64,000 nucleotides of DNA from Leisingera sp. ANG-M1 (GCF_000813745.1 NZ_JWLC01000006.1:248001-312000); one strand, 5' to 3'. Shown: positions 42,168 through 51,420, counted from the stretch's first letter. Program-made: numbers and translations. Notes: generated by a model from the sequence alone, not told the origin.

Positions 42168-42243
42168 TTTGCGACGCAAAGGCCGCAAACAGGGGGCGCA
42201 AACAGGATTGCCGCAACGCGGCGTTCTTTGCCGCAGGTGCAAA
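42168..42243. promoter_or_regulatory. TTTGC...GCAAA dyads upstream of mcl1
   Basis: TTTGCG-A-CGCAAA (42168-42180) is a perfect palindrome, and TTTGC-CGCAGGT-GCAAA (42227-42243) is a second dyad of the same half-site; further GCAAAC copies lie between. They fill the 240-bp divergent promoter region of the MFS gene and mcl1. RamB/ScfR-type regulators of acetate and ethylmalonyl-CoA genes recognise TTTGC/GCAAA-like sites, so this is a candidate. Inference only. Confidence 0.5.
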
Positions 42244-42323
42244 ATATGCTTGCAAGCGTCCGCGCAATTTAATAACTCGAAGGGCGAAAATTCTGCAATT
42301 TCCTTACCCCGGGAGGTTTCCGC

Positions 42324-43283
42324 ATGTCATTCCGCATCCAGCCCGCAGCTCCTGCGCGCCCCAACCGCTGCCAGCTGTTCGGCCCTGGCTCCAAGGTCAA
42401 GCTGTTCGAAAAGATGGCGGCCTCGGCGGCGGACGTCATCAACCTCGACCTCGAGGATTCGGTGGCGCCGACTGACAAGGATCAGGCCCGCGCCAATGTG
42501 ATCGAAGCGATCAACACTGTGGACTGGGGCAGCAAGTACCTGTCGGTGCGGATCAACGGGCTCGACACCCCTTACTGGTACCGCGATGTGGTGGATCTGC
42601 TGGAACAGGCCGGCGACCGGCTCGACCAGATCATGATCCCGAAAGTCGGCTGCGCCGAAGACGTCTATGCCGTGGACGCGCTGGTCACCGCCATCGAACG
42701 CGCCAAGGGCCGCACCAAGCCGATCTCCTTTGAGGTGATCATCGAATCGGCTGCGGGCATCGCCCATGCCGAGGACATCGCCAAATCCTCCCCCCGCCTG
42801 CAGGCGATGAGCCTGGGCGCGGCGGACTTCGCGGCCTCGATGGGCATGCAGACCACCGGCATCGGCGGCACCCAGGAAGACTACTACATGATCCGCGAGG
42901 GCCAGAAACACTGGTCGGACCCCTGGCACTGGGCCCAGGCGGCGATTGTCGCCGCCTGCCGCACCCATGGCATTCTGCCGGTCGACGGGCCGTTCGGCGA
43001 CTTCTCGGACGAAGACGGCTACATCGCCCAGGCGAAACGCTCGGCGACCCTCGGCATGGTCGGCAAATGGGCCATCCACCCCAGCCAGATCGCCTTGGCA
43101 AATCAGGTCTTCACCCCTTCGGACGAAAAGGTCCAGGAAGCGCGCGAAATTCTCGCCGCAATGGAAGAAGCCAAGGCGTCGGGCGCCGGTGCCACGGTGT
43201 ATAAGGGCCGCCTGGTCGACATCGCCTCGATCAAGCAGGCCGAGGTGATTGTGGCGCAGGCCGAGCTGATCGCGGGCAGCTGA
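42324..43283 (+). CDS. mcl1: L-malyl-CoA/beta-methylmalyl-CoA lyase
   Basis: 319 residues, matching the Rhodobacter-type Mcl1 length. ADVINLDLEDSVAPTDKDQA, FEVIIESAAGIAHAEDIA (metal-binding Glu) and LGAADFAASMGMQTTGIGGT are the HpcH/citE-type (beta/alpha)8 lyase motifs. It splits L-malyl-CoA into acetyl-CoA and glyoxylate and beta-methylmalyl-CoA into propionyl-CoA and glyoxylate, a step of the ethylmalonyl-CoA pathway for growth on acetate. GGGAGG precedes the ATG. A terminator follows at 43311. Confidence 0.95.
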   Translation: MSFRIQPAAPARPNRCQLFGPGSKVKLFEKMAASAADVINLDLEDSVAPTDKDQARANVIEAINTVDWGSKYLSVRINGLDTPYWYRDVVDLLEQAGDRLDQIMIPKVGCAEDVYAVDALVTAIERAKGRTKPISFEVIIESAAGIAHAEDIAKSSPRLQAMSLGAADFAASMGMQTTGIGGTQEDYYMIREGQKHWSDPWHWAQAAIVAACRTHGILPVDGPFGDFSDEDGYIAQAKRSATLGMVGKWAIHPSQIALANQVFTPSDEKVQEAREILAAMEEAKASGAGATVYKGRLVDIASIKQAEVIVAQAELIAGS

Positions 43284-43310
43284 CGCCGGTCCGTGAAAGA
43301 AGGTTTTGCA

Positions 43311-43337
43311 GGGCGTCCCAATGGGGCGCCCTTTTTT
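43311..43337 (+). terminator. intrinsic terminator of mcl1
   Basis: GGGCGTCCC/GGGGCGCCC hairpin (one G-U pair) with an AAT loop, followed by TTTTTT, 27 bases after the mcl1 stop. Confidence 0.88.
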
Positions 43338-43356
43338 GGTTCGAGGAGAGGATTTC

Positions 43357-43959
43357 ATGAGCAGGATTACTCTGCTGCACACGGCTGCGGTGCATGCTGC
43401 CGCCTTTGATGCGCTGGCGCCGGAGGCGGGCTTTACCCATGTCGTCCGCCCCGATTGGCTGCAGCGGGCGCAGGGCGGGATTGATATTGCTCTGCGCCGT
43501 GAGATCACTGAAGCAATCCAGGCAGCACGGGGCACAGTGCTGTGCACCTGCACCACCATCGGCAAAGCAGCGGAAGAAGCGGGTGCGATCCGGATCGACT
43601 GGCCGATGATGCAAGAGGCCGCGCGCCTTGGCGGCCCGGTGCTGATGGCCTATTGCCTGGACAGCACGGCTGAACCTTCAGAAGCGCTGCTGCACCGCGC
43701 CTTTGGCACCCGCGACCCGCAGCTCACCTGCCTGCAATTGGGACCGCGCTGGCCGCTGTTCGAGGCAGGAGACAGCGGCGGGTTTGCGCAAGCCATTGCG
43801 GCGGATGTGCTGCAAGCGCTGGAAGGGGGCACCTTCGGCTGCGTGGTGCTGGCGCAGGCCTCAATGACGGGTGCGGCAGAAACCATCCGCGCAGGCACAG
43901 ATGTACCGGTGCTGGCCTCGCCGGAACTGGCGGCAGCGTACCTGCTTGCGCAAGGCTAG
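43357..43959 (+). CDS. aspartate/glutamate-racemase-like protein
   Basis: 200 residues. The layout ITLLHTAAVHAAAFDALAPE, GTVLCTCTTIGKAAEEAG and FGCVVLAQASMTGAAETI follows the Asp/Glu racemase fold: the first Cys motif (CTCTT) is present, but the second catalytic Cys is replaced by A-Q-A-S. A lyase or decarboxylase-type role, or none, is therefore possible. GAGGAGAGG lies upstream of the ATG at 43357. It begins 74 bases after mcl1, behind the terminator. Confidence 0.65.
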   Translation: MSRITLLHTAAVHAAAFDALAPEAGFTHVVRPDWLQRAQGGIDIALRREITEAIQAARGTVLCTCTTIGKAAEEAGAIRIDWPMMQEAARLGGPVLMAYCLDSTAEPSEALLHRAFGTRDPQLTCLQLGPRWPLFEAGDSGGFAQAIAADVLQALEGGTFGCVVLAQASMTGAAETIRAGTDVPVLASPELAAAYLLAQG

Positions 43960-44281
43960 CTGCCGGGCCAAGGCCCCTGCCCTGCCGGTGTTGGCTCGTC
44001 TCTGTTCCCTTGTCCTGCGCTTTAAATCTGCCAGGCGGTTACGAATTGGCGGCGCCGCCAAAAAGGCGGAGGTGGACGGGCGTATCCGCCCGCGTGCTAA
44101 ACGTTGTCTCTGCACGTCCCCCTTAGAGGAACCTGCTCCTGGGATGCCGGAGGTGTCAGGCCCGGCGGGTGACCGCGATCAAGACGCACTATGGACCGGA
44201 CAGCTTAAGATCGGGCAAGCGGTGCGTGCGCCGGGTTCGCAACACTCGCAGCCGCACGCCTGCAGCAAAGGCCGCGCAAGA
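43960..44281. other. non-coding gap
   Basis: About 320 bases between the racemase-like gene and the palindrome at 44282. It has short GC dyads (for example CGGGCG/CGCCCG near 44077) but no gene, tRNA or recognisable motif. Confidence 0.4.
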
Positions 44282-44332
44282 AGTATTTTTTGAAAGATGA
44301 AAACTGCTCCGTTTCATCTTTCCTCAAATACT
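44282..44332. repeat. 51-bp palindrome built of two facing GTATTT-GAAAGATGAAA motifs
   Basis: AGTATTT (44282-44288) and GAAAGATGAAA (44292-44302) are mirrored by TTTCATCTTTC (44312-44322) and AAATACT (44326-44332). It sits 23 bases after the stop of the minus-strand Lrp gene. Single motifs of the same kind are found at 36701 (plus) and 39624-39645 (minus). Probably a 3' regulatory or terminator-type repeat. Confidence 0.6.
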
Positions 44333-44354
44333 CAAATCCCCGGCCGGCAAAGCC

Positions 44355-44807
44355 TCACGCCCGCAGGTCCTTGGGCGAGCCCATCACCACATAGGTGGTG
44401 ATGCCGGTCACGTAAGGCGAGGTGCCGAGGATATCGGTGTGAAAGCGCTTGTAGCTGGGCAGATCGGCGCATTCGACGCGCAAGAGGTATTCGATGGTGC
44501 CGGTGATATTGTGGCATTCCACCACTTCCGGCGCGGCCTGCATGGCGCGTTCAAAGGCCAGCTGCGCTTCCTTGGTGTGTTCGCCCAGGCCGACGCCGAT
44601 GTAGGTGACAAAGCCATGCCCCATCTGTTCGCGGTCCAGCACAGCACGGTAGCCGGTGATGATCCCTGTGCGCTCCAGCTCCTGCACCCGGCGCAGGCAG
44701 GCCGAAGGCGACAGCCCCACCCGCTCGGCCAGCTCCAGGTTGCTGATGCGGCCGTCGCGGGAGAGCTCTTGCAATATCTGCTGATTAATACGGTCTGTTT
44801 TCGCCAT
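44355..44807 (-). CDS. Lrp/AsnC-family regulator
   Basis: 150 residues: N-terminal helix-turn-helix (ILQELSRDGRISNLELAERV, GLSPSACLRRVQELERTGII) and C-terminal RAM ligand domain (AMQAAPEVVECHNITGTIEYLLRV). Lrp-type proteins sense amino acids. The ATG at 44807 is the family start; the longer frame is not conserved. It is divergent from the LysE-type exporter at 44881, with palindromes between, so it probably controls amino-acid export. Confidence 0.93.
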   Translation of the reverse strand: MAKTDRINQQILQELSRDGRISNLELAERVGLSPSACLRRVQELERTGIITGYRAVLDREQMGHGFVTYIGVGLGEHTKEAQLAFERAMQAAPEVVECHNITGTIEYLLRVECADLPSYKRFHTDILGTSPYVTGITTYVVMGSPKDLRA

Positions 44808-44859
44808 TAGTTGCGAAAATAGGCTGCAAGCGCTGCAAAACGCAATTACATTTGGCAGG

Positions 44860-44869
44860 TTGCGCGCAA
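44860..44869. promoter_or_regulatory. TTGCGCGCAA palindrome between lrp and lysE-type genes
   Basis: A perfect 10-bp palindrome 11 bases before the exporter start. Other TTGCG/CGCAA half-sites lie in the same 73-bp region (near 44811 and 44840), a spacing pattern typical of Lrp sites. Candidate operator. Confidence 0.45.
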
Positions 44870-44880
44870 TGCTTTTGCGC

Positions 44881-45477
44881 ATGACCTATGAACTCCTAAC
44901 CGCGCTGGCGCTGTTTGCCTTTGTCTCCTCGATCACTCCGGGGCCCAACAACCTGATGCTGATGGCCTCAGGTGCCAACTTCGGCTTCCGCCGTACCATC
45001 CCGCATATGCTGGGGGTCGCCTTGGGTTTCGTGTTCATGGTGCTGCTGGTCGGGGCCGGGCTGGTGCAGGTGTTTGATGCCTTTCCGGTCAGCTACACGG
45101 TGCTGAAAGCTGTCTCGGTGGTTTACCTGCTTTGGCTGGCCTGGAAGATCGCCAATGCCGCGCCGGTGGAGGCCAAGGGCGGGGGCGGGACGCCGATGAC
45201 CTTTCTGCAGGCGGCGGCGTTTCAATGGGTGAACCCCAAGGCCTGGGCGATGGCCCTGACCGCCATCAGCGCTTACACCCCGGATCAGACCCTGACGGCA
45301 ATCCTGCTGGTCGGTGTGATCTTCGGCGCCATCAACCTGCCTTCGGTCGGCTCCTGGACAGTGCTGGGCCAGCAGATGGCGCGGTTCCTGACCAGCCGGC
45401 GGCGCCTTACCCTGTTCAACTGGACCATGGCGGTGCTGCTGGTCGCCTCTCTGTACCCGGTGATCTGGCCGCAATAA
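44881..45477 (+). CDS. LysE/RhtB-family amino-acid exporter
   Basis: 198 residues, six membrane helices. SSITPGPNNLMLMASGANFG is the conserved family N-terminal motif, followed by FRRTIPHMLGVALGF and FQWVNPKAWAMALTA. LysE/RhtB proteins export amino acids or homoserine lactones. The ATG at 44881 is the family start; no strong ribosome binding site is seen, and start codons at 44860 and 44869 are in frame. Divergent Lrp regulator upstream. Confidence 0.92.
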   Translation: MTYELLTALALFAFVSSITPGPNNLMLMASGANFGFRRTIPHMLGVALGFVFMVLLVGAGLVQVFDAFPVSYTVLKAVSVVYLLWLAWKIANAAPVEAKGGGGTPMTFLQAAAFQWVNPKAWAMALTAISAYTPDQTLTAILLVGVIFGAINLPSVGSWTVLGQQMARFLTSRRRLTLFNWTMAVLLVASLYPVIWPQ

Positions 45478-45577
45478 GGCGAAACGCCCGCCCGGCCCGA
45501 AGGGGCGGAGCGCCCGCCCACTGCACCGGGGCGGGCGCTGCCCTGCCTGCGGCAGGGTGGCGGCTCACACCGGGCGC

Positions 45578-46411
45578 TTACTTCAAAGGCAGGCAGATCT
45601 CGGTCAGCAGCTCCTCCGGTGCGGTGTCGCGCGGGTTGTTGAGGTAGATCTCATAGCAAGGCTGATCAGCCGGCTCCTCGCCCGACTGCGGCAGCCAGTT
45701 GCCGAACAGGCTGTGGTAGGCGGCATGGATGCCGGAGTACGGCCCCTTGTAGGTGAGCACCGCGGTCTTGCCGCCTGCCAGTTTCACCTCTTCCATGCCC
45801 TCGGGCAGCGCATCGCCGGCAAACTCAGCCCCGGCGAAGCTGCGCAGCTCTTCTTCGGCAACGGTTTCGGGGCTGTCAAAATAAACCCCCAGCACCGCAC
45901 CCACTTGCGGCCAGAGGCGGCGGCTTTCGCAGATCGCGCCGAAGGCTTCAAAACTCTTGCCGATTTCGTGGTACGCGCCCTTGTGCGGCAGGCCCGCCAG
46001 CCGGCGGGAAAGTTCGTCGCGGGTCGTAACATCATGCATGGGATAACTTCCTGTTCTGAGGTTGGGGTTGGGCAGCCGCAATTGCCCGGAACAGCGGAAC
46101 GCCGCCGGACTGCTGCCATACGCGTCAGAGAAAGCACGGGAGAAGCTGCCCTGGTTGGGATAGCCCGCCTGGGCAGCTATCTGTGCGATAGTCAGCCCGT
46201 CCTGCGCCAGCCAGACCGCGGCCCGGTGCAGCCGGATCCGGCGCACGGCTTGCGCGCAAGTCTCGCCGGTCAGCGCCCGGAACACCCGGTGCCAGTGAAA
46301 CCGCGACATTGCCGCCACATCGGCCAATGTGTCCAGTGACAGGTCGCCGTCCGGATGGTCATGGATATAGGCCAGAACCCTGAGGATCCGGTCTTCGTAG
46401 CTGGCGGCCAT
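45578..46411 (-). CDS. AraC regulator with GyrI-like effector domain
   Basis: 277 residues. N-terminal AraC double helix-turn-helix (LADVAAMSRFHWHRVFRALT, IAAQAGYPNQGSFSRAFSDA, YGSSPAAFR) and C-terminal GyrI-like/SHV small-molecule-binding domain (EVKLAGGKTAVLTYKGPYSG, YHSLFGNWLPQSGEEPADQP, YEIYLNNPRDT). These resemble Rob/TipA-type multidrug sensors. The gene is convergent with the LysE exporter, with GC hairpins between (about 45511-45570). It is divergent from accA with a 126-bp gap. Confidence 0.9.
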   Translation of the reverse strand: MAASYEDRILRVLAYIHDHPDGDLSLDTLADVAAMSRFHWHRVFRALTGETCAQAVRRIRLHRAAVWLAQDGLTIAQIAAQAGYPNQGSFSRAFSDAYGSSPAAFRCSGQLRLPNPNLRTGSYPMHDVTTRDELSRRLAGLPHKGAYHEIGKSFEAFGAICESRRLWPQVGAVLGVYFDSPETVAEEELRSFAGAEFAGDALPEGMEEVKLAGGKTAVLTYKGPYSGIHAAYHSLFGNWLPQSGEEPADQPCYEIYLNNPRDTAPEELLTEICLPLK

Positions 46412-46537
46412 TTGCGGCGTCTCCTGTGTCTTTCTCTGCCCTCACCTCATGCCATGGCAGCAAATCACAAATCTTGCTGAGTTGCATCTTGCCGCCGCTA
46501 AGGCCATATAGCTGCAAACCTGCAGAGCAGAGGCGAT

Positions 46538-47500
46538 ATGACCCAGTATCTGGAATTCGAAAAACCGCTGGCCGAAATTGAAGGCAAGGCGGAGGAGCTG
46601 CGGGCGCTGGCGCGCGCGAACGAAGAAATGGATGTAGCAGACGAGGCCGCGGCGCTGGACGCCAAGGCGGCACAGCTGCTGCAGGATCTCTACAAGGATC
46701 TGACCCCCTGGCGCAAATGCCAGGTGGCGCGCCATCCGGACCGGCCGCACTGCAAAGACTATATCGACGCGCTGTTCACCGAGTATACGCCGCTGGCCGG
46801 CGACCGGAACTTTGCCGACGACCTGGCTGTCATGGGCGGCCTGGCCCGGTTCAACGACCAGCCGGTGGTGGTGATCGGCCACGAGAAGGGCTCGGACACC
46901 AAATCGCGCATCGAGCGCAATTTCGGCATGGCGCGCCCCGAGGGCTACCGCAAGGCGATCCGCCTGATGGAGATGGCCAGCCGCTTCAAGCTGCCGGTGA
47001 TCACCCTGGTCGATACCGCCGGCGCCTACCCCGGCAAGGGCGCCGAGGAGCGCGGCCAGTCGGAGGCGATTGCGCGCTCGACCGAGATGTGCCTGCAGAT
47101 CGGCGTGCCGCTAATTTCGGTGATCATCGGCGAAGGCGGCTCGGGCGGCGCGGTGGCCTTTGCTTCGGCCAACCGGGTGGCGATGCTGGAGCATTCGATC
47201 TATTCGGTGATCTCGCCCGAGGGCTGCGCCTCGATCCTGTGGAAGGATGCCGAGAAGATGCGCGAAGCCGCAGAAGCGCTGCGCCTGACCGCGCAGGACC
47301 TGCAGAAACTGGGTGTGAACGACCGGGTGATCCCCGAGCCGATGGGCGGCGCCCACCGCGACGCCAAGGCGGCGATGGCCGCTGTTGGCGGTGCAATTCA
47401 GGAGATGCTGGACGAGCTGGCAGGCAAGGACGCGGGCGAGCTGGTCAAGGACCGGCGCCAGAAGTTCCTCGATATCGGTTCCAAGGGGCTCGCAGCCTAA
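46538..47500 (+). CDS. accA: acetyl-CoA carboxylase carboxyltransferase alpha subunit
   Basis: 320 residues, full length. The N-terminal helical region ([20 protein letters not shown]) and the core motifs [40 protein letters not shown] and [19 protein letters not shown] are all there. With AccD it transfers CO2 from carboxybiotin to acetyl-CoA to give malonyl-CoA, the first step of fatty acid synthesis. A terminator follows. Confidence 0.97.
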   Translation: MTQYLEFEKPLAEIEGKAEELRALARANEEMDVADEAAALDAKAAQLLQDLYKDLTPWRKCQVARHPDRPHCKDYIDALFTEYTPLAGDRNFADDLAVMGGLARFNDQPVVVIGHEKGSDTKSRIERNFGMARPEGYRKAIRLMEMASRFKLPVITLVDTAGAYPGKGAEERGQSEAIARSTEMCLQIGVPLISVIIGEGGSGGAVAFASANRVAMLEHSIYSVISPEGCASILWKDAEKMREAAEALRLTAQDLQKLGVNDRVIPEPMGGAHRDAKAAMAAVGGAIQEMLDELAGKDAGELVKDRRQKFLDIGSKGLAA

Positions 47501-47528
47501 GTGGCGGCCCTCTGAGACGGACTTCTTC

Positions 47529-47561
47529 AACCCGGCCGCAATGCCGGGTTGTTTTGTTTTG
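47529..47561 (+). terminator. intrinsic terminator of accA
   Basis: Perfect 8-bp stem AACCCGGC/GCCGGGTT with a six-base loop followed by GTTTTGTTTTG, 28 bases after accA. Confidence 0.9.
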
Positions 47562-47627
47562 AAAGGCTGCAAAGGCTCCGGCGGCTGGCCGGCGGTGACG
47601 GGATTGGAACAGCAGCAGGACATACGC

Positions 47628-48293
47628 ATGATGGATTTCCAGAGGACGCTTAAGCCGCCTGCGGACGCACCCTGTCTCGAAACATCAGCCGGGCTGAAGT
47701 ACTGGCTGGTGCGCCATACCCCCGCTCCGGGGCGGCAAAGATCGATCCTCACGGAAGACGAGACAATATCGATGCACGCCTACGGCGGCGGCCGGGAATT
47801 TGGCGGCAGTTATCTGGTTTGTTTCAAGGGTTTTCAAATCGGCTTCTTTTGCCAGCGAGTTGTACCGAATTACGGGCCCTTGCCGGATCGTCCTCTCGAA
47901 CGAGACACAGAGGTCGGTACTGTCACAATAATTGTCACAGGGATCGGCGTCCCGGTCCATGATGAAGCCAAACTGCTTGTGATTGACGGGAACGGGAAGG
48001 TTGTGCGGGACGCCGCAGGCGCATCCAAACGCAACCGGAATGTTGACCCGGTCGCAGCCTATGTGACCGGGCTCAGCTGGGCCGCCTTCAACAGAGGCAT
48101 CTGCGACAAGTTTCAAAGCCGCAGCCAGCAAGAGGACATGCTGGCACTGTGGCTTGACCTGTTCACCGGGCTGCGCGGCAGGTTGAACCGTCAGAAACCG
48201 GGAAGACCGGCTGGCATGGAAATCAGGATGCGGTTTTCCGAGGGGGTCAAACGTCAGTTGAGAGACGGCACACTCATTCTCTCAAAGACCTGA
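47628..48293 (+). CDS. hypothetical protein
   Basis: 221 residues, not recognised. No signal peptide; middle strands such as VGTVTIIVTGIGVPVHDEAK and LVIDGNGKVV suggest a beta-rich fold, and the C-terminus is basic (GRLNRQKPGRPAGMEIRMRF). AGGA lies seven to eight bases before the ATG at 47628, and another ATG follows directly. AT content is higher than in accA. The gene stands alone behind the accA terminator. Confidence 0.6.
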   Translation: MMDFQRTLKPPADAPCLETSAGLKYWLVRHTPAPGRQRSILTEDETISMHAYGGGREFGGSYLVCFKGFQIGFFCQRVVPNYGPLPDRPLERDTEVGTVTIIVTGIGVPVHDEAKLLVIDGNGKVVRDAAGASKRNRNVDPVAAYVTGLSWAAFNRGICDKFQSRSQQEDMLALWLDLFTGLRGRLNRQKPGRPAGMEIRMRFSEGVKRQLRDGTLILSKT

Positions 48294-48685
48294 AAATGGC
48301 GCGCGGGCGTGTCCGCAATCTGCCTAATGGTCTCTCTCCCATCCATCCGCTGCGGCCCAAACTTTGCCAGGCATATCTTTAACACGCAGCAGCTGCAGTG
48401 CTGCAGCGGACAGAGAGCGCAAAGAGCGGCCTGTGCCCGCACGGTGCCCTTGAAGGCAAGAAGATCTTCTTGAGCGCCTAAGAGCGGCAGGGGCATCCCT
48501 GCTTCAGACAGCACGGTCTGCGCGACGGCGTACCGCAAAGGATACGGCTGGCCTCCCGAGCGGCGCCACTCCACCTGCCCTCTCCCGCCTCCAGGCTGCA
48601 GCACAGCACGGATGGCTGGTTCCCCGAGGTACGGCGCAACGGCAGATCCGGAAAATTGAACCGTCTATTTATATCGCCGGATGCC
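48294..48685. other. non-coding region
   Basis: About 390 bases between the hypothetical gene and structured repeat copy B. A minus-strand frame at 48254-48604 has many Cys and no family match, so I do not call it. Nothing else recognised. Confidence 0.4.
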
Positions 48686-48812
48686 CTCCCGCGCCCGCGC
48701 GACACCGGCGGGGGCCGGTGCTGCTGGCGGCCTTGGGCCAGGCTCAGCGCTTGCGCTGAGCCTGGCCCAACTGCAAAGGCCTGCCTGGCAGGCAGGTCTG
48801 CGCGGGCGGGAG
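48686..48812 (-). repeat. copy B of the 3' structured repeat
   Basis: Starts 16 bases after the stop of the Lrp gene (minus strand). Plus-strand order: CTCCCGCGCCCGCGC; hairpin ACCGGC/GCCGGT; GGCGGCCTTGGGC; an 18-bp perfect stem with arms CAGGCTCAGCGC/GCGCTGAGCCTG inside TTGGGC/GCCCAA; CTG; hairpin CCTGCC/GGCAGG; GCGCGGGCGGGAG. The outer stem is longest here: CTCCCG and CCCGCGC pair with CGGGAG and GCGCGGG across a small bulge. Confidence 0.8.
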
Positions 48813-48827
48813 CGTCGCGGCTAAGGC

Positions 48828-49304
48828 TCAGACCCGCAGTTCGCGAACCGGCAGATGGCTGGAGGATTTCAATTCGCGCAAGGACAGGCTCGACTTGATG
48901 CCGGACACCCCTGGCAGGCGGCGCAGCACGGTTTCGACAAAGCGGCTGTAGTCGTCCAGGTCGCGCGCCACCACCTGCAGCAGGAAGTCCGCATCGCCGG
49001 TGGTGTTGTGGCAGGCCAGCACATTGGGGCTGGCCTCGATCGCGCGCTGGAACTCGGCGGTGGTGGCCGCGTCGTGCTCGGTGCAGCTGAGCTGGACAAA
49101 GGCCATCACGCCAAACCCAAGTGCGCGCCGGTTCAGCACCGCCTGATAGCCCTCGATGATCCCCTCCTCGTTCAGCCGTTTCAACCGCCGCCAGCAGGGG
49201 GTTTCGCTGAGCGACAGCCGCTCGGCCAGCTTGGCATTGGAGAGCCGGCCGTCCCTTTGCAAATGATCCAGAATCAAGGCATCCGTTTTATCGATTTGCG
49301 CCAT
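48828..49304 (-). CDS. Lrp/AsnC-family regulator
   Basis: 158 residues. Helix-turn-helix (LILDHLQRDGRLSNAKLAER, LSLSETPCWRRLKRLNEEGI) and RAM domain (AIEASPNVLACHNTTGDADF, LLQVVARDLDDYSRFVE) are complete. The ATG at 49304 is the standard start; the open frame runs on upstream but only by antisense to the alcohol dehydrogenase. It is divergent from that dehydrogenase gene (49449) across 144 bp and is a likely regulator of it. Repeat copy B follows its stop codon. Confidence 0.92.
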   Translation of the reverse strand: MAQIDKTDALILDHLQRDGRLSNAKLAERLSLSETPCWRRLKRLNEEGIIEGYQAVLNRRALGFGVMAFVQLSCTEHDAATTAEFQRAIEASPNVLACHNTTGDADFLLQVVARDLDDYSRFVETVLRRLPGVSGIKSSLSLRELKSSSHLPVRELRV

Positions 49305-49448
49305 TGAGGAAGACTCCCGCTCAATTATTGCAATTTTAGAAAGAATACCCCCTCGAATTGCTGAATCGAAGCGGGAAATGGAATGCTCTCTCCTATGCCG
49401 CTTTGCTAATAAGGGCCGCTCCCGCAACCCGGAAAGAAAGGCACCGAG

Positions 49449-50489
<1,041 letters not shown>

Positions 50490-50518
50490 ACCGCCCCTGC
50501 CAGACAGGTCCGGCAGCC

Positions 50519-50648
50519 CTCCCGCGCCCGCGCACCACCGGCCAAAGCCGGCGCCGCTGGCGGCCTTGGGCGTGGCCCGGCGCCTGCGGCGCCGGGCCAC
50601 GCCCAACTGTGAGGGCAATTTTCCAAAATTGACCGGAGCAGGCGGGAG
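50519..50648 (-). repeat. copy C of the 3' structured repeat
   Basis: Lies between the convergent alcohol dehydrogenase (stop 50489) and GntR gene (stop 50687). Plus-strand order: CTCCCGCGCCCGCGC; hairpin CCGGC/GCCGG; CTGGCGGCCTTGGGC; a 19-bp perfect stem with arms GTGGCCCGGCGCC/GGCGCCGGGCCAC inside TTGGGC/GCCCAA and a TGC loop; CTG; hairpin CAATTTT/AAAATTG; GCGGGAG. Sense orientation follows the GntR gene, as in the other copies. Confidence 0.8.
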
Positions 50649-50686
50649 CCCCCCCGTTTTGCCAGGCGAAAGACTGCAGGGCCGGA

Positions 50687-51340
50687 CTAGCCGGCCAGCA
50701 GCCGCAGACCCTGGGTGACATCCGAGCGCACCGCGAGCCGCAAGCCTGGCTCGTCGCCTGCCTTCAGCGCGGCGATGATCAGCCGGTGGTTCTGCGGCGG
50801 GTCGGTGCGGCGCAGACGGCCGTACAAAGCGCGCATGGTGGGGCCGAGCTGCAGCCAGACCGTCTCGGCCATCGCCAGCATGGCCGGCGCCTGGGCGCGC
50901 AGATAGAGCGTGCGGTGGAACTCCAGGTTGGTGCGGATGTAGCCCACCGCATCGCGTTTGGAGACCATTTCGGCCACGGTGGCATTGATCATCTGCAGCC
51001 GGTCGATCAGCGCCATATGGGCACGCGGCAGGGCGCGGCTGGCCAGCTCCACCTCCAGCAATGCGCGCAGGGCGGCCAGCTCCTCGATCCGCTCGTTGGT
51101 GAGCTCCGGCGTTGATACCCGGCCCGACGAGGACAGGAACAGCGCGCCTTCCGCCGCCAGCCGCCGCACTGCTTCGCGCGCAGGTGTCATCGAGACCTCG
51201 AATTCACGGCCGATGCCGCGCAGGGTGAGCGCAGCGCCAGGGGTGACCTCGCCATGCATGATGCGGGTGCGCAAGGCGCGGTAGACACGGTCATGGGCCG
51301 GGGCGGCGGCATCCTGGGAAGAGCGGGCAGTCAAGTTCAT
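50687..51340 (-). CDS. GntR-family regulator, FadR/FCD type
   Basis: 217 residues. N-terminal winged helix (VYRALRTRIMHGEVTPGAAL, IGREFEVSMTPAREAVRRLA, AEGALFLSSSGRVS) and C-terminal FCD ligand domain with the metal-type His pattern (LEFHRTLYLRA, NHRLIIAAL). FCD-type proteins sense carboxylic or amino acids. Two TGTGATCAC dyads lie just upstream of its own start, so it probably represses itself. Its direct target may be the convergent dehydrogenase or another locus. Confidence 0.92.
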   Translation of the reverse strand: MNLTARSSQDAAAPAHDRVYRALRTRIMHGEVTPGAALTLRGIGREFEVSMTPAREAVRRLAAEGALFLSSSGRVSTPELTNERIEELAALRALLEVELASRALPRAHMALIDRLQMINATVAEMVSKRDAVGYIRTNLEFHRTLYLRAQAPAMLAMAETVWLQLGPTMRALYGRLRRTDPPQNHRLIIAALKAGDEPGLRLAVRSDVTQGLRLLAG

Positions 51341-51347
51341 GCTTTCA

Positions 51348-51400
51348 TGTGATCACAAAGCCCGCCGCCGTCAAGCGGACAGATCCGCGCGTGTGATCAC
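51348..51400. promoter_or_regulatory. paired TGTGATCAC operators upstream of the GntR gene
   Basis: TGTGATCACA (51348-51357, perfect palindrome) begins eight bases before the start codon, and TGTGATCACG with core GTGATCAC at 51393-51400 lies 44 bp away centre to centre, about four helical turns. The position suits autorepression by the GntR protein. Confidence 0.6.
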
Positions 51401-51420
51401 GCGGCGCAGCCCTTCACCGC

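Noticed and set aside
45480-45577. Sixth copy of the structured element after the LysE-type gene
   Set aside because: Has GC hairpins but none of the conserved boxes (TTGGGC, GCCCAA, CTCCCGC with its partner).
48254-48604. 116-codon minus-strand frame
   Set aside because: Cys-rich but without motif or start signal; overlaps the end of a better candidate.
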